In this document: positions 20,422 to 28,095 of the stretch, piece after piece
Layout of the letters: each line of letters begins with the position of its first letter
Position numbering within the stretch: position 1 is the first letter of the stretch
NCBI GenBank assembly: GCA_041648665.1
Contig: JBAZOP010000007.1
Coordinates: forward strand, 1 to 58,333
DNA: 58,333 nucleotides
Origin: a bacterium
Lineage (GTDB): Bacteria; UBA10199; 2-02-FULL-44-16; JAAZCA01
Reading direction: 5' to 3'
The notes under the pieces: generated by a model
Databases searched by the model: none
What the model was told of the DNA's origin: nothing
The model's input: only the letters and a program-made list of their open reading frames with translations
Made by a program: the position numbers and the translations under genes

Positions 20422-23415
20422 TCACGCCCTGGAAATCGGATGATTGTCCCGGACCAACGCTTGGATCGCGGTCCCGATGGCCCCCCGGTTCTTGAGTAGG
20501 AAGTTCACCCCCGAGGCCGGGTCAATCGCATTGATGTGCATGTGGATTTCCGGCGCCGCCGGCGCGCCGCCACCGCCGCCCGGGCTGCGGAAGTCCACCG
20601 GGATCGCCCCATGCTGCAGCGGAATCACCGCTTCGGGCTGCCAGGCTTCGGCCAGGGCAACGAGCGAAGGACGGGTAAAGACTCCGCCAGTCTGAGCGCC
20701 GACGACCGGCCCGGCTTCGCCAGGCGCAAGACCGGCCCACAGTCCCCCGCCCCCTCCTCCTCCCGCCGCCGCGGCCCCGCCGCCCCCGAACCACCCCAGC
20801 ACCGATTGCATCAATTGCTGCGCGGCCATGCGGGCGATGCTCGAAATGAAAGCATTCTCGATGGACTGGAAGAATCCGATCAGGGTATCCTGCAGGCTCG
20901 CCCCGCCCTTGATCGTATCCTCAAAGAACCGCTGAAACGACTGCTCCCATTCGCCCGCCGACCCTTTGAGAATGTTGCCGATGGTGAACGCCGAATCGGC
21001 AATCGCCTTCTGCACCTGCTCGATCTCGGTGTCCAACTGCGTGAGCGCGGGAAGGGCCGTCTCGCCCATCGCCAGGTATTCGAGCCGGATGGCCTGGAGG
21101 GCGGCCAGGAGTTGCTTGTACCCGCTGATAGTCTGTTTCGTCCCTTCGATTTCTTGGCTCATCTGCTGCGTCGTCAAATCGGCGATCTGTCTCTTGATCG
21201 CCAACTGATCTTCTTCCGACTGCGTCCCCTGCGGGATCAGGTTGAGATATTCAATCTGATCGGCGATGGTGGCCTGGCCCGTCGTCCTCTCCCATTCAAA
21301 GCGCGCCAGTCCGAGGGCCTGCGCTTTCTTGGTTGCCTCCTCGGTCATCGCCGCCTGTTGTCTCTCCCATTCCGTCGCGGCCGCTTGCCAGGTGCGGAAA
21401 TCCTCGACTTGCTGCTCAGCCATCTGCCGAAACTCATCTGCGCGCTTTCTGTCAATCGCGGCAATAGCGGCGTCCGCCGCTTCTTGGATGGCGACCTTGG
21501 TATCCGCATACCTCTTTTCGGCCTTGCCCGTCGCGTCGAGCGCTTTCTGCTCCTCCGCCTGCCATTTCTGGACCTCAGCGATCTCGCGCTCCCACGGATT
21601 CAGCATCAGTTCTGCATTCTTCGCCGCCACCTCAGTCAGAATCCGGGTGTAGTCCGTGGTCAACTCGATGCGGTAGTCGGCGACGCTCTTCTCCATCTCC
21701 CTGACTTTGTCGTTGATGTCCTTCTCGGAGATCAGGTGCGCCGCCCGCTTGGCGGAAAGGGTCTGATAGTATTGCGCGGTCTTGGCCTCGACCTCGGTCA
21801 GCCCGGCATTCTGCCGGATCATTTCCGCGATGGCGTCTTCCTGCGCCTGAATCTCTTCGCTCGCCGTTTCCCGATTGAGGTCGCGCATCCGCTCTTTGAG
21901 GTCCGCAATCAAGCCCTGGTCTTTGGCATACTGGACGGAGAGCGACTGCAGTCGTGCCATCTGTGCGGCCGCTGTCGGCAAGGTATCTTTAGCCCACTTA
22001 TCGTAGGCATCGAGCACCTTCTTCATCGCCTTGCTATGTTGATCGGCGGCTTTGGCGGCGCGACCATGGGCGCCAGCGGCATCAGCCGCCCCGGCGGCCC
22101 GGGGCGTGGTCGGGACCAAAGCCCCGCCGCCGCGGACTGATGCGGTAGTGGCGCCCATCTTCGCAATGCGCGCCTGCTCAGTCCGTAGGGCAGCCTCCGT
22201 CGCTTTCTCTTGCGCCTCCATTGCCCGCTGATCGGCTGGCGTTGGAATCCCACCCAGTATTCCCCGCCAGTCGAAGATATTCGTGGCCGCCCGCTGGCCG
22301 GTAGGCCGCCATTTGCTCATGGCCAGACTAGCGCGCTCCCATTGGATGCGAATGGTGATAACCAGATTCGCCACCCATTTGAGGAAATTGGCCCAGTTGG
22401 ATGTCGCCCGATTGATGTCGTTGATGTTGCCGAAAATCCCACCCAAGAGGCTGCCTACTAGCCCCGCCGTTTGCTTTACCACCTCCCATGAAGCCTGCAA
22501 GCCATTGATGAGCGTCAAGGCTTCCCGGGTCAATCCGTTCTCGTCGCGCAGATACCCATTGATCGCCTTGACCAGATTGGTAATATCGCCATAGGCGCTG
22601 TTCACCTGATCGGCGGCAAAGGCTTGGCGCATCATCTGGGTGGCGATGGTACTCATGGTCGAACGCTGCGTAGTCAGGAGATTGCTCACTACCTTCTGTG
22701 AGGCGACAAATCCGCTCAGCCGCTTGGCAATCTCCTCCATTAGGACGCCCTGCTGTTTCCAGCGCGGAATGTCTTCCTTCAGGTTGACGCCTTGCTGGAC
22801 GAGGATGCGGGCGAGTTGGGAACCGGCGACCAAGCGGCCTTCCATCAGTGCGCGGATTTCCTGCGACTGCTGAATCTCGAAGTTCTGTCCGGCGGTGATG
22901 GCTTTGATCGCTTCGGCGATGGCGACGAAGTTGTCTTGTTGCTTGGCGGTGGACAGATCAATCTGGCCGGCGTAAGTCACCCAGGAGCGCAGCATCAACT
23001 GCAACTCCTGGCCGGTTCCCGTGAACTTGACATCCATCGCCTCGACTGCGGCCATGAGTTTCAGCGATGCCTGATAGGCTTTCTCGAAGTTCTCGGCTGG
23101 GTTGAAGGAAACGAAGGTCGCGGCCATAGTCGCGGCTGACCGGCGCATATTCTCCTGGCTCTCGATGCCCATCTTGACCGCGCCGACATAGCCTTTGACC
23201 GCCGCGCCGGCGGTGATGGCCGCGCCGGTGATCAGTCCGAATCCGGCCGCAAACTTCCCAAGGCCAGCCGCCCAACTGGTGCCGGCCTGCGCCGCGATCC
23301 GGCCGGTCCCCACCTCCCAGGTCTTCGCCTGTTGGCCGGCCTTCTGCAGCGCCTGCTCCGCCGGTCGCCCGTCGAGTTCGATTTTCCCCTTTACCGACCC
23401 GACATCAAATGCCAT
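20422..23415 (-). CDS. tail tape measure protein, 997 aa
   Basis: The length and composition, with alanine-rich membrane-like segments near residues 50-75 and long helices through the centre, are those of tape measure proteins, which set tail length and enter the host envelope. The C-terminus has a glycine-rich hinge (residues about 905-925), then G-E-A-G-P-V-V-G-A-Q-T-G-G-V, typical of the lambda H family end. A GGAGGTAGG site precedes the ATG; a heptamer repeat lies just upstream. Confidence 0.93.
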   Translation of the reverse strand: MAFDVGSVKGKIELDGRPAEQALQKAGQQAKTWEVGTGRIAAQAGTSWAAGLGKFAAGFGLITGAAITAGAAVKGYVGAVKMGIESQENMRRSAATMAATFVSFNPAENFEKAYQASLKLMAAVEAMDVKFTGTGQELQLMLRSWVTYAGQIDLSTAKQQDNFVAIAEAIKAITAGQNFEIQQSQEIRALMEGRLVAGSQLARILVQQGVNLKEDIPRWKQQGVLMEEIAKRLSGFVASQKVVSNLLTTQRSTMSTIATQMMRQAFAADQVNSAYGDITNLVKAINGYLRDENGLTREALTLINGLQASWEVVKQTAGLVGSLLGGIFGNINDINRATSNWANFLKWVANLVITIRIQWERASLAMSKWRPTGQRAATNIFDWRGILGGIPTPADQRAMEAQEKATEAALRTEQARIAKMGATTASVRGGGALVPTTPRAAGAADAAGAHGRAAKAADQHSKAMKKVLDAYDKWAKDTLPTAAAQMARLQSLSVQYAKDQGLIADLKERMRDLNRETASEEIQAQEDAIAEMIRQNAGLTEVEAKTAQYYQTLSAKRAAHLISEKDINDKVREMEKSVADYRIELTTDYTRILTEVAAKNAELMLNPWEREIAEVQKWQAEEQKALDATGKAEKRYADTKVAIQEAADAAIAAIDRKRADEFRQMAEQQVEDFRTWQAAATEWERQQAAMTEEATKKAQALGLARFEWERTTGQATIADQIEYLNLIPQGTQSEEDQLAIKRQIADLTTQQMSQEIEGTKQTISGYKQLLAALQAIRLEYLAMGETALPALTQLDTEIEQVQKAIADSAFTIGNILKGSAGEWEQSFQRFFEDTIKGGASLQDTLIGFFQSIENAFISSIARMAAQQLMQSVLGWFGGGGAAAAGGGGGGGLWAGLAPGEAGPVVGAQTGGVFTRPSLVALAEAWQPEAVIPLQHGAIPVDFRSPGGGGGAPAAPEIHMHINAIDPASGVNFLLKNRGAIGTAIQALVRDNHPISRA

Positions 23416-23431
23416 CTAGCCTACCTCCAGC

Positions 23432-23460
23432 CCGTTGCCCATTGCCCATTGCCTATTGCC
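23432..23460. repeat. heptamer repeat (CATTGCC/TATTGCC)
   Basis: Four 7-base units of the CATTGCC family lie between the frameshifted chaperone end and the tape-measure start. The stop codon of the chaperone extension (23453-23455) is inside the repeat. Confidence 0.7.
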
Positions 23461-24111
23461 CACTTCTCTCCGCCACTTTCGCCCTCTGCCGTTTCCGCGC
23501 GTCCCGAATCCGATCCCAGGTCCGGTCAATCGCCTGCTGCCGCTCCTCGCGGCTCTTCGGCTTCTTGGTCGCCGCCATCAGGTCGCTGCGCACCGATTCC
23601 TGATTCGACCGCGACATATACGGATAAGCCGCCGCCTGGAGTTGCCACAGCCGGTCATCCGCCTCCAGCCTCCGCGCCTCCTGGAGCAGGATCTCAAACT
23701 TCCTTACTCCGATGCCGGGGAGGTCGCTGAGCCGGTAGCCGGGATAGGTGCGGAGGAAGACGGCGATGGCTCGGGCCCAATCAGGCTCGCCCGAAACGCC
23801 CGCACCATCTCCATCCCCGGAGTGTTTTGCTCCAGGGCCGAGGGCGCGAAAAAATGGGCGATCAATTGCTCCGTCGCCACCCGCACGGCCTTCTCTCCCA
23901 ACCGCTCCAAATCCTCATCGGCGAACCCCAGCGGCCCCAGTACCATCTTCAAAATGGCCGCCGGATCGTCTTCCTTCATCTCCCGGAGGCGCGCCCACAT
24001 GCCGAGCGGGAAGTCCACGATGCGGTATTCCTTCCCGCCCAGCACCAGCACCAGGGCCTCGGATTCCAGCAACTCGTCAATATCGGCCTTCTTCACTCGC
24101 TCCTCTGCCAT
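23453..24111 (-). CDS. tail assembly chaperone, -1 frameshift product, about 219 aa
   Basis: A second frame, open from 23848 to 23453, encodes a helical protein with no start of its own (P-D-W-A-R-A-I-A-V-F-L, then F-E-I-L-L-Q-E-A-R-R-L), ending at a TAG. It joins the 135-aa chaperone frame by a -1 slip at the perfect heptamer T-TTT-TTC (23854-23848). This is the gpG/gpGT arrangement upstream of the tape measure gene found in most long-tailed phages: a minor long product guides tail tube assembly around the tape measure. Confidence 0.85.
23704..24111 (-). CDS. tail assembly chaperone, short product, 135 aa
   Basis: The zero-frame product begins M-A-E-E-R-V-K-K-A-D and has G-K-E-Y-R-I-V-D-F-P-L-G-M-W near residues 26-39, typical of gpG-like chaperones. 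Its last 20 residues are low-complexity (S-P-S-S-S-A-P), as expected when the constraint there comes from the overlapping frame. It is the main product when ribosomes do not slip. Confidence 0.82.
   Translation of the reverse strand: MAEERVKKADIDELLESEALVLVLGGKEYRIVDFPLGMWARLREMKEDDPAAILKMVLGPLGFADEDLERLGEKAVRVATEQLIAHFFAPSALEQNTPGMEMVRAFRASLIGPEPSPSSSAPIPATGSATSPASE
23848..23854 (-). promoter_or_regulatory. slippery heptamer T-TTT-TTC
   Basis: In the reading frame of the short chaperone the codons TTT and TTC are preceded by a T, fulfilling the X-XXY-YYZ rule for -1 slippage. Slipping here gives an open frame to the stop at 23453. Confidence 0.8.
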
Positions 24112-24131
24112 CTCTCTCCCTCCGTTTTCGC

Positions 24132-24158
24132 GTCATCCCCGTGGAAACGGGGACCCAG
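24132..24158. repeat. ATTCCC-type palindrome, degenerate copy
   Basis: GTCATCCCC and GGGGACCCAG flank a short centre, a variant of the palindrome found perfectly at 27713, 32348 and 47299. It lies between the terminator element and the chaperone start. Confidence 0.55.
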
Positions 24159-24163
24159 CAACC

Positions 24164-24233
24164 AAAAAACGGCCCAAGCATCCTGCGACGCTTTGGACCG
24201 TTCGGTCCTTTCTGGCCCGTTCGGGCCCTCGCT
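24164..24233 (-). terminator. three-hairpin terminator element, copy 1
   Basis: On the minus strand two small hairpins with GAAC loops (GGCCC/GGGCC and GGACC/GGTCC) are followed by an AAGC...GCTT stem and GGGCCGTTTTTT. The T-run marks it as a likely intrinsic terminator or attenuator after the tail-tube gene. Two related copies lie at 32262-32328 and 32377-32449. Confidence 0.6.
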
Positions 24234-24256
24234 CGATATTCAGTTGTCAGCAGACA

Positions 24257-24793
24257 CTAGGTCGCCGTCTCGTCTCCGAGAATATAGAGATAACTGTCCG
24301 TCTCGGAGAATGGAAACACCCGGAAGATGATCTTCATCGTCCGCTGGGTATCCGGGTCGAAGACGATCTCCAGATCGGTCTCCGGGAACGCCTTGGGGAA
24401 AGTCACCCACCGCTCCGGGTCCGTCGAGGGCGCGCCGTTCTCCATCTTCTTCAGAATCAACTGCTGCGCCAGGTCGCGCATCCCCGGCTGCCCGACGCTG
24501 GGATAGACCACCAACTTCCGGTGGCTCGGCGTGGCGCCCGTCATCGTGGTATACGGCACCACCTTATCCCAGTTCTCCAGGCTCAGTTCCGCCAAGTTGA
24601 GTTCGACCCGGACATTCCGCCCGATCATCATCCGATCCCATTCGGTCGTGCCGAATTGGTCGAAGGTGATCTCCTTCGAGTCCGTCACATCGAAGAACCT
24701 GACTCCTCCGTGCGTCTTACCAAGTTCCAGTTCCGCTCCCGCCGGGCCGTAGTACACATAGCATGGCCCCATTTCTCCCAAGCCTTCTGACAT
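24257..24793 (-). CDS. major tail tube protein, 178 aa (internal start)
   Basis: The ATG at 24793 is preceded by GGAGGAAGGAGA, one of the best ribosome sites in the genome. From M-S-E-G-L-G-E-M the sequence is a beta-rich tube protein (G-G-V-R-F-F-D-V-T, V-E-L-N-L-A-E-L-S-L, K-A-F-P-E-T-D-L-E-I-V-F), in the right place before the chaperone genes. It should be made in large amounts independently of the long frame. Confidence 0.75.
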   Translation of the reverse strand: MSEGLGEMGPCYVYYGPAGAELELGKTHGGVRFFDVTDSKEITFDQFGTTEWDRMMIGRNVRVELNLAELSLENWDKVVPYTTMTGATPSHRKLVVYPSVGQPGMRDLAQQLILKKMENGAPSTDPERWVTFPKAFPETDLEIVFDPDTQRTMKIIFRVFPFSETDSYLYILGDETAT

Positions 24794-26458
24794 TCTCCTT
24801 CCTCCTTTGGTGCCTTCGAGGTCTTGTTCAGCCTCGTGGCACGGAATGACCAGCACCGTCTCGGTGCCGAAACTATATTCAGAGGCCACCGCGGTGACCT
24901 CGTACCACCCCGCCGGACACTTCACATCATAGAACGCGGCGCCATTGCTGATCGCCGTATATTCCACTCCCGTCGCTAGGTTGCGGGCCGAGACCAGGGC
25001 GAAGGGAAGGAGCGGATCATCGAGCAGCCGGTAACTCGTGTAGCCCTGGATGCTCCCCCAGAGTTGCCAGTCATCATCGAGCCGCCAGATGGAGAGTTGG
25101 TCGAAGTAGTGCTGGCCCTGGATGTAGGGCCGCAGGGCGCAGAGATGGGCACACCAATATTGATCTATGTATCCATACCAAGTCGCTGTCCGTGATCCAG
25201 TCGCGCCCGTCCCTAAGAAGACCTCATCGCTGCCCTCAATCTGAAGAACCGCTCCTGCTGCATTGAACCGCTCAACCATCCCTGCCGGAGCGCCAGTGAA
25301 CGCAGCCCCCAGGGTCGCAAACGATGCCAACAGGAGCGAATTAGCCGTCGTGACAACGATTGACGGCGCTGTAGCGCCCGAAGCCGGAGAGCCATAACCA
25401 GAATCGCCGCCCTCACTATCTATCGGAGAGAGTAACGCCGAGCCGGATTCGGCCACAATCGCTCCGACGCAATAGACGACGGAATCAAGCAGCCATGTAT
25501 AGGGGCCGGGCTCGCTATCCCCTGCCACTTTCCAGTAGGTCGCCAGATCAAAGTCATAACCACCGAGATCCGCTTGAGTTGTGCGCCGAATCAATGTCCA
25601 TCCAGAAGGAGGGGTAATGGTTCTGGCTCCCGCTCCGAAAGTGGCGATGGTAGCGAGCATGAAATCGTTTTCTACGACGGGGGACGGCAATAATGGTTTA
25701 GGGATAGGCAGTGCGTCTGTCGGGCCGCCTCCCCATGTTGATGCCGACCTGAACGCCGGCGCGTCAGGTGTGACATATGCCCCAAAACCCACCATGCCGC
25801 TGGCGAATTCGCTATCCGCCACATCGCAAAGCAGAACGCCGGTCGGCGGATCGTCAATCCCACCGCATTGCAAGCCGGGGTCGGCGACGACGCTTGGATT
25901 CCAGTACACCCGGATATGGCCGTTCGCCAACTCGACATGCACCTGGTTCCAAAGCGTTCCCCAGTCGCCGATGACATTGAGCATGGTAGCCAGGGTGATC
26001 TCGATCCCGGAGGACATTTTCTTCAGCGTGATGTCCCAGTGGGCCGCGTCCACCTTCTCCATCTGCAGGAAATAGCAGTCCAGGGGATAGGCGCCGTCCG
26101 GTGAAAGCGGGCTCCAGGTCTGCTGCGCGCCGAAGAAGAACTCCGCCACACATGGGTCGCTGCCGCCTTTGGTGTAGAACGAGAAGCGGCAATCTCCGAA
26201 AGTGTTCAGCGCGTCCGGGACTTCGCTGCCGTTGGGGTCATAAAACGACCTGCGCCAACTCCCGGCTCCATTGTCAAGGAGCGATTTCCAGCAATAGGCT
26301 GAGCCTAATGCCCCGCCGACGACTGTATCCCAGTCGAGCGGGTAGGCCGGATAGACACCGTGATAGGCGTTCCAGCCCACGAACTCCGATTCGACCAGCC
26401 AGCCTGTTCGCTGGCCGTCGTCCCAGTTGTAGGATAGAATCGGGGTTGATGGAATCAT
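24257..26458 (-). CDS. adhesin-like region in frame with the tail tube protein, 733 aa
   Basis: Residues about 1-245 look like a concanavalin/LamG-type lectin fold (D-W-G-T-L-W-N-Q-V-H-V-E, A-Y-V-T-P-D-A). Residues about 260-480 match a domain common in phage and surface proteins (P-P-S-G-W-T-L-I, then T-T-A-N-S-L-L-L-A-S-F and S-R-T-A-T-W). A short domain follows, and the last 178 residues are the tail tube protein, with no stop between. The start is weakly marked (GGGGATGCTCGG). Either a long fusion decorates the tail, or a lost stop joined two genes. Confidence 0.65.
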   Translation of the reverse strand: MIPSTPILSYNWDDGQRTGWLVESEFVGWNAYHGVYPAYPLDWDTVVGGALGSAYCWKSLLDNGAGSWRRSFYDPNGSEVPDALNTFGDCRFSFYTKGGSDPCVAEFFFGAQQTWSPLSPDGAYPLDCYFLQMEKVDAAHWDITLKKMSSGIEITLATMLNVIGDWGTLWNQVHVELANGHIRVYWNPSVVADPGLQCGGIDDPPTGVLLCDVADSEFASGMVGFGAYVTPDAPAFRSASTWGGGPTDALPIPKPLLPSPVVENDFMLATIATFGAGARTITPPSGWTLIRRTTQADLGGYDFDLATYWKVAGDSEPGPYTWLLDSVVYCVGAIVAESGSALLSPIDSEGGDSGYGSPASGATAPSIVVTTANSLLLASFATLGAAFTGAPAGMVERFNAAGAVLQIEGSDEVFLGTGATGSRTATWYGYIDQYWCAHLCALRPYIQGQHYFDQLSIWRLDDDWQLWGSIQGYTSYRLLDDPLLPFALVSARNLATGVEYTAISNGAAFYDVKCPAGWYEVTAVASEYSFGTETVLVIPCHEAEQDLEGTKGGRRMSEGLGEMGPCYVYYGPAGAELELGKTHGGVRFFDVTDSKEITFDQFGTTEWDRMMIGRNVRVELNLAELSLENWDKVVPYTTMTGATPSHRKLVVYPSVGQPGMRDLAQQLILKKMENGAPSTDPERWVTFPKAFPETDLEIVFDPDTQRTMKIIFRVFPFSETDSYLYILGDETAT

Positions 26459-26483
26459 CCGAGCATCCCCAGCATGCCATTTG

Positions 26484-26492
26484 TGGTATAAT
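26484..26492 (+). promoter_or_regulatory. extended -10 promoter of the moron
   Basis: TGGTATAAT is an extended -10 box (TGn plus perfect TATAAT at 26487-26492); no good -35 is visible. The 12-base core TGGTATAATGGG is identical to that of the repressor promoter, so both may be read by the host polymerase in the lysogen. Confidence 0.6.
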
Positions 26493-26511
26493 GGGAATGG
26501 AGGTAAATCAC

Positions 26512-26841
26512 ATGAAACGAATCCTGGTTGTGGTCGCCCTCCTTGCGCTCATCATTACTGGCTGGATTCTTTGGCCCAAGCCGGCTGCCGATGATCCTAC
26601 CGCCATCAATGCCGTCAGAACCTTCACCTGGTGGGATACTCCCGTTTGGGATCCTACAACGCGGCGGGAGTGGGAGAAAATATCTCCGATCATCCAGCAT
26701 AAAGCCGCCGTCTTCCAGGGAACTGTAGTTCCTCTCAGGGTTTTTTATATTCACCATCCTCGCTACCCCGAAATTGTTGTGTCTGTAGAGATTCTCTATC
26801 ACGAGAAGCCCCGTTCTCCCTGGCTCAAACCCATTGAGTAG
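26512..26841 (+). CDS. membrane-anchored moron protein, 109 aa
   Basis: GGAGGTAAATCAC precedes the ATG. M-K-R-I-L and a hydrophobic helix (V-V-V-A-L-L-A-L-I-I-T-G-W-I-L-W) form an uncleaved anchor or signal, followed by about 85 exported residues (T-W-W-D-T-P-V-W, V-V-S-V-E-I-L-Y). It lies on the plus strand between minus-strand tail genes and has its own promoter, which is how morons expressed from a prophage are recognised. A role such as superinfection exclusion is inferred only. Confidence 0.7.
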   Translation: MKRILVVVALLALIITGWILWPKPAADDPTAINAVRTFTWWDTPVWDPTTRREWEKISPIIQHKAAVFQGTVVPLRVFYIHHPRYPEIVVSVEILYHEKPRSPWLKPIE

Positions 26842-26851
26842 TCAAACCTCA

Positions 26852-27247
26852 TCACGGGAACCTCAGCGCGCGCACCTCATAATTGGTGCTGAACTCATAG
26901 CGGCCCCGCTCGTCGAAACCAAGAAACTGTGGGGCCGAGACCGCCTCTGAACTCATGATCTCCCACTCGCCGATGGTCTGCTGGCCCAACTCGTGCAGGC
27001 AAGCCTTGACCGCGTGCGAATCATCCCGCGCGGTGAAGTAGGTATTGCCCCGCGCCAACACCTGGAACATGAACCGCCCCACCCGGTAGTCAATGTGGTA
27101 CATGTCCGGCGGACCGCCGCGCTCCAGAATCACAATCGCTTCGTCCGGCTCTTCGGCCGGCAGCGCGCCGCCGTAGAGTTTGCTCCCGATTCCCCAGCCG
27201 GTCCCGGTCGCTACCCACTGCGTGATCTCGCGCAAGAGGTCAGCCAT
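26852..27247 (-). CDS. tail terminator/minor capsid protein, 131 aa
   Basis: The sequence (M-A-D-L-L-R-E-I-T-Q-W, D-E-A-I-V-I-L-E-R-G-G, Y-R-V-G-R-F-M-F-Q-V-L-A-R-G) matches the Firmicute-type 'minor capsid protein' and tail terminator group with a mixed alpha/beta fold. It lies between the HK97-gp10-like gene and the tail tube gene, the usual position of the terminator. The start is within the previous stop (TAATG). Confidence 0.65.
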   Translation of the reverse strand: MADLLREITQWVATGTGWGIGSKLYGGALPAEEPDEAIVILERGGPPDMYHIDYRVGRFMFQVLARGNTYFTARDDSHAVKACLHELGQQTIGEWEIMSSEAVSAPQFLGFDERGRYEFSTNYEVRALRFP

Positions 27248-27702
27248 TAGAGCCCCATCGCTTTGCGGAAATGCTCAGCCGCCAGTCTGATATAGTCCTG
27301 GGCGTGACTCGCCATTTTCGATTCCATCCACTTGTTGCCCGCCGAGGGTTCGGTAAATTGCATCGGCTTCTCGTGGGTCTTGGCGGCGTAGGCCGTATTC
27401 CAGCCGACCCGGGAGACGAAAACCCCTTCCGGGTCCAGGCCCTCGCCATGATCCTGGGCGGGATTGCCACCTGCCCCGCCGGCGCGAGGCGAAGTGGCAA
27501 TGCGTTTCTGCTGGGCAAAAACCGACCCGGAACTTCTCAGCAGTCCGCTCTTGAGCGGGATGGTCGGTGACTCCATCAGGCAGTCATTCATCAACTGCAA
27601 CCCCGCTTTGCCGACAGCCTGCAGCCCTGCAGCCGCCATCTTGTCTTTGGCGATTTTCAGCCCATTCCGCCATTGACTCGTATCCCACTTGATCTGCGCC
27701 AT
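27247..27702 (-). CDS. HK97 gp10-like tail completion protein, 151 aa
   Basis: A helical N-terminus (D-K-M-A-A-A-G-L-Q-A-V-G-K-A-G-L), the segment P-L-K-S-G-L-L-R-S-S and a later Y-A-A-K-T-H-E-K-P resemble the gp10/minor capsid family ('G.Lr.S', 'YA...E.G'). These proteins join head and tail. The ATG at 27702 follows GGCGGGAG; an earlier start would lie in the palindrome 27713-27735. Confidence 0.7.
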   Translation of the reverse strand: MAQIKWDTSQWRNGLKIAKDKMAAAGLQAVGKAGLQLMNDCLMESPTIPLKSGLLRSSGSVFAQQKRIATSPRAGGAGGNPAQDHGEGLDPEGVFVSRVGWNTAYAAKTHEKPMQFTEPSAGNKWMESKMASHAQDYIRLAAEHFRKAMGL

Positions 27703-27712
27703 CTCCCGCCTC

Positions 27713-27735
27713 GTCATTCCCCCGTACGGGGGAAT
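27713..27735. repeat. ATTCCC-N8-GGGAAT palindrome
   Basis: The arms GTCATTCCCCC and GGGGGAAT fit exactly the pattern ATTCCC-N8-GGGAAT known for the dRS3 repeat of Neisseria, though small palindromes of this kind occur in many bacteria. It is followed directly by a heptamer repeat in the same gap. Confidence 0.7.
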
Positions 27736-27739
27736 CTAG

Positions 27740-27764
27740 TGCCCATTGCCCAATGCCTATTGCC
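27740..27764. repeat. heptamer repeat (CATTGCC family)
   Basis: Three to four units of CATTGCC/CAATGCC/TATTGCC fill the rest of the gap between the palindrome and the stop of the next gene. Confidence 0.65.
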
Positions 27765-27768
27765 CGCC

Positions 27769-28095
27769 TTACTTCACCCAGACCTCCCAGTGCGTCGGCA
27801 GATCGCCCCGCTTGTGAAACTCGCGTCTAAGGATGGTGTATTCCTTCCCGCCGACGGGGTATCTAATTCGGGCTGTTGGCTCGACTGTTACGACATGGTC
27901 GAGAAAAGCCTCGCCCGCCGCCACTACTTCCTGCCCGCTCGAATCCAGCACCATCCTGGCCTCGAACTCGAAGCGGCAGGGAACTATCTCGGTCGTAGTC
28001 GCCCCAGCCGGTTCGCCCCATTGGTCAACCGCCGCCGGATGAATGATTTCACAGGCATCCTTCAGCAGGTGCAATATGCTAGGCTGCCCGAGCAT
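27769..28095 (-). CDS. head-tail joining protein, 108 aa
   Basis: A beta-rich small protein (E-I-V-P-C-R-F-E-F-E-A-R, D-H-V-V-T-V-E-P, then Y-T-I-L-R-R-E-F and H-W-E-V-W-V-K) at the place of the stopper or head completion protein. The alternating strands and final W-E-V suit this fold. It overlaps the end of the minor head protein gene by 17 bases. Confidence 0.6.
   Translation of the reverse strand: MLGQPSILHLLKDACEIIHPAAVDQWGEPAGATTTEIVPCRFEFEARMVLDSSGQEVVAAGEAFLDHVVTVEPTARIRYPVGGKEYTILRREFHKRGDLPTHWEVWVK

Noticed and set aside
20536..22140. 534-codon open frame on the plus strand
   Set aside because: Antisense shadow of the tape measure gene with the same composition bias and no recognisable domain.
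23435..24790. 451-codon open frame on the plus strand
   Set aside because: Opposite the tail chaperone and tail tube genes; it crosses repeats and terminators and has no coding signature.
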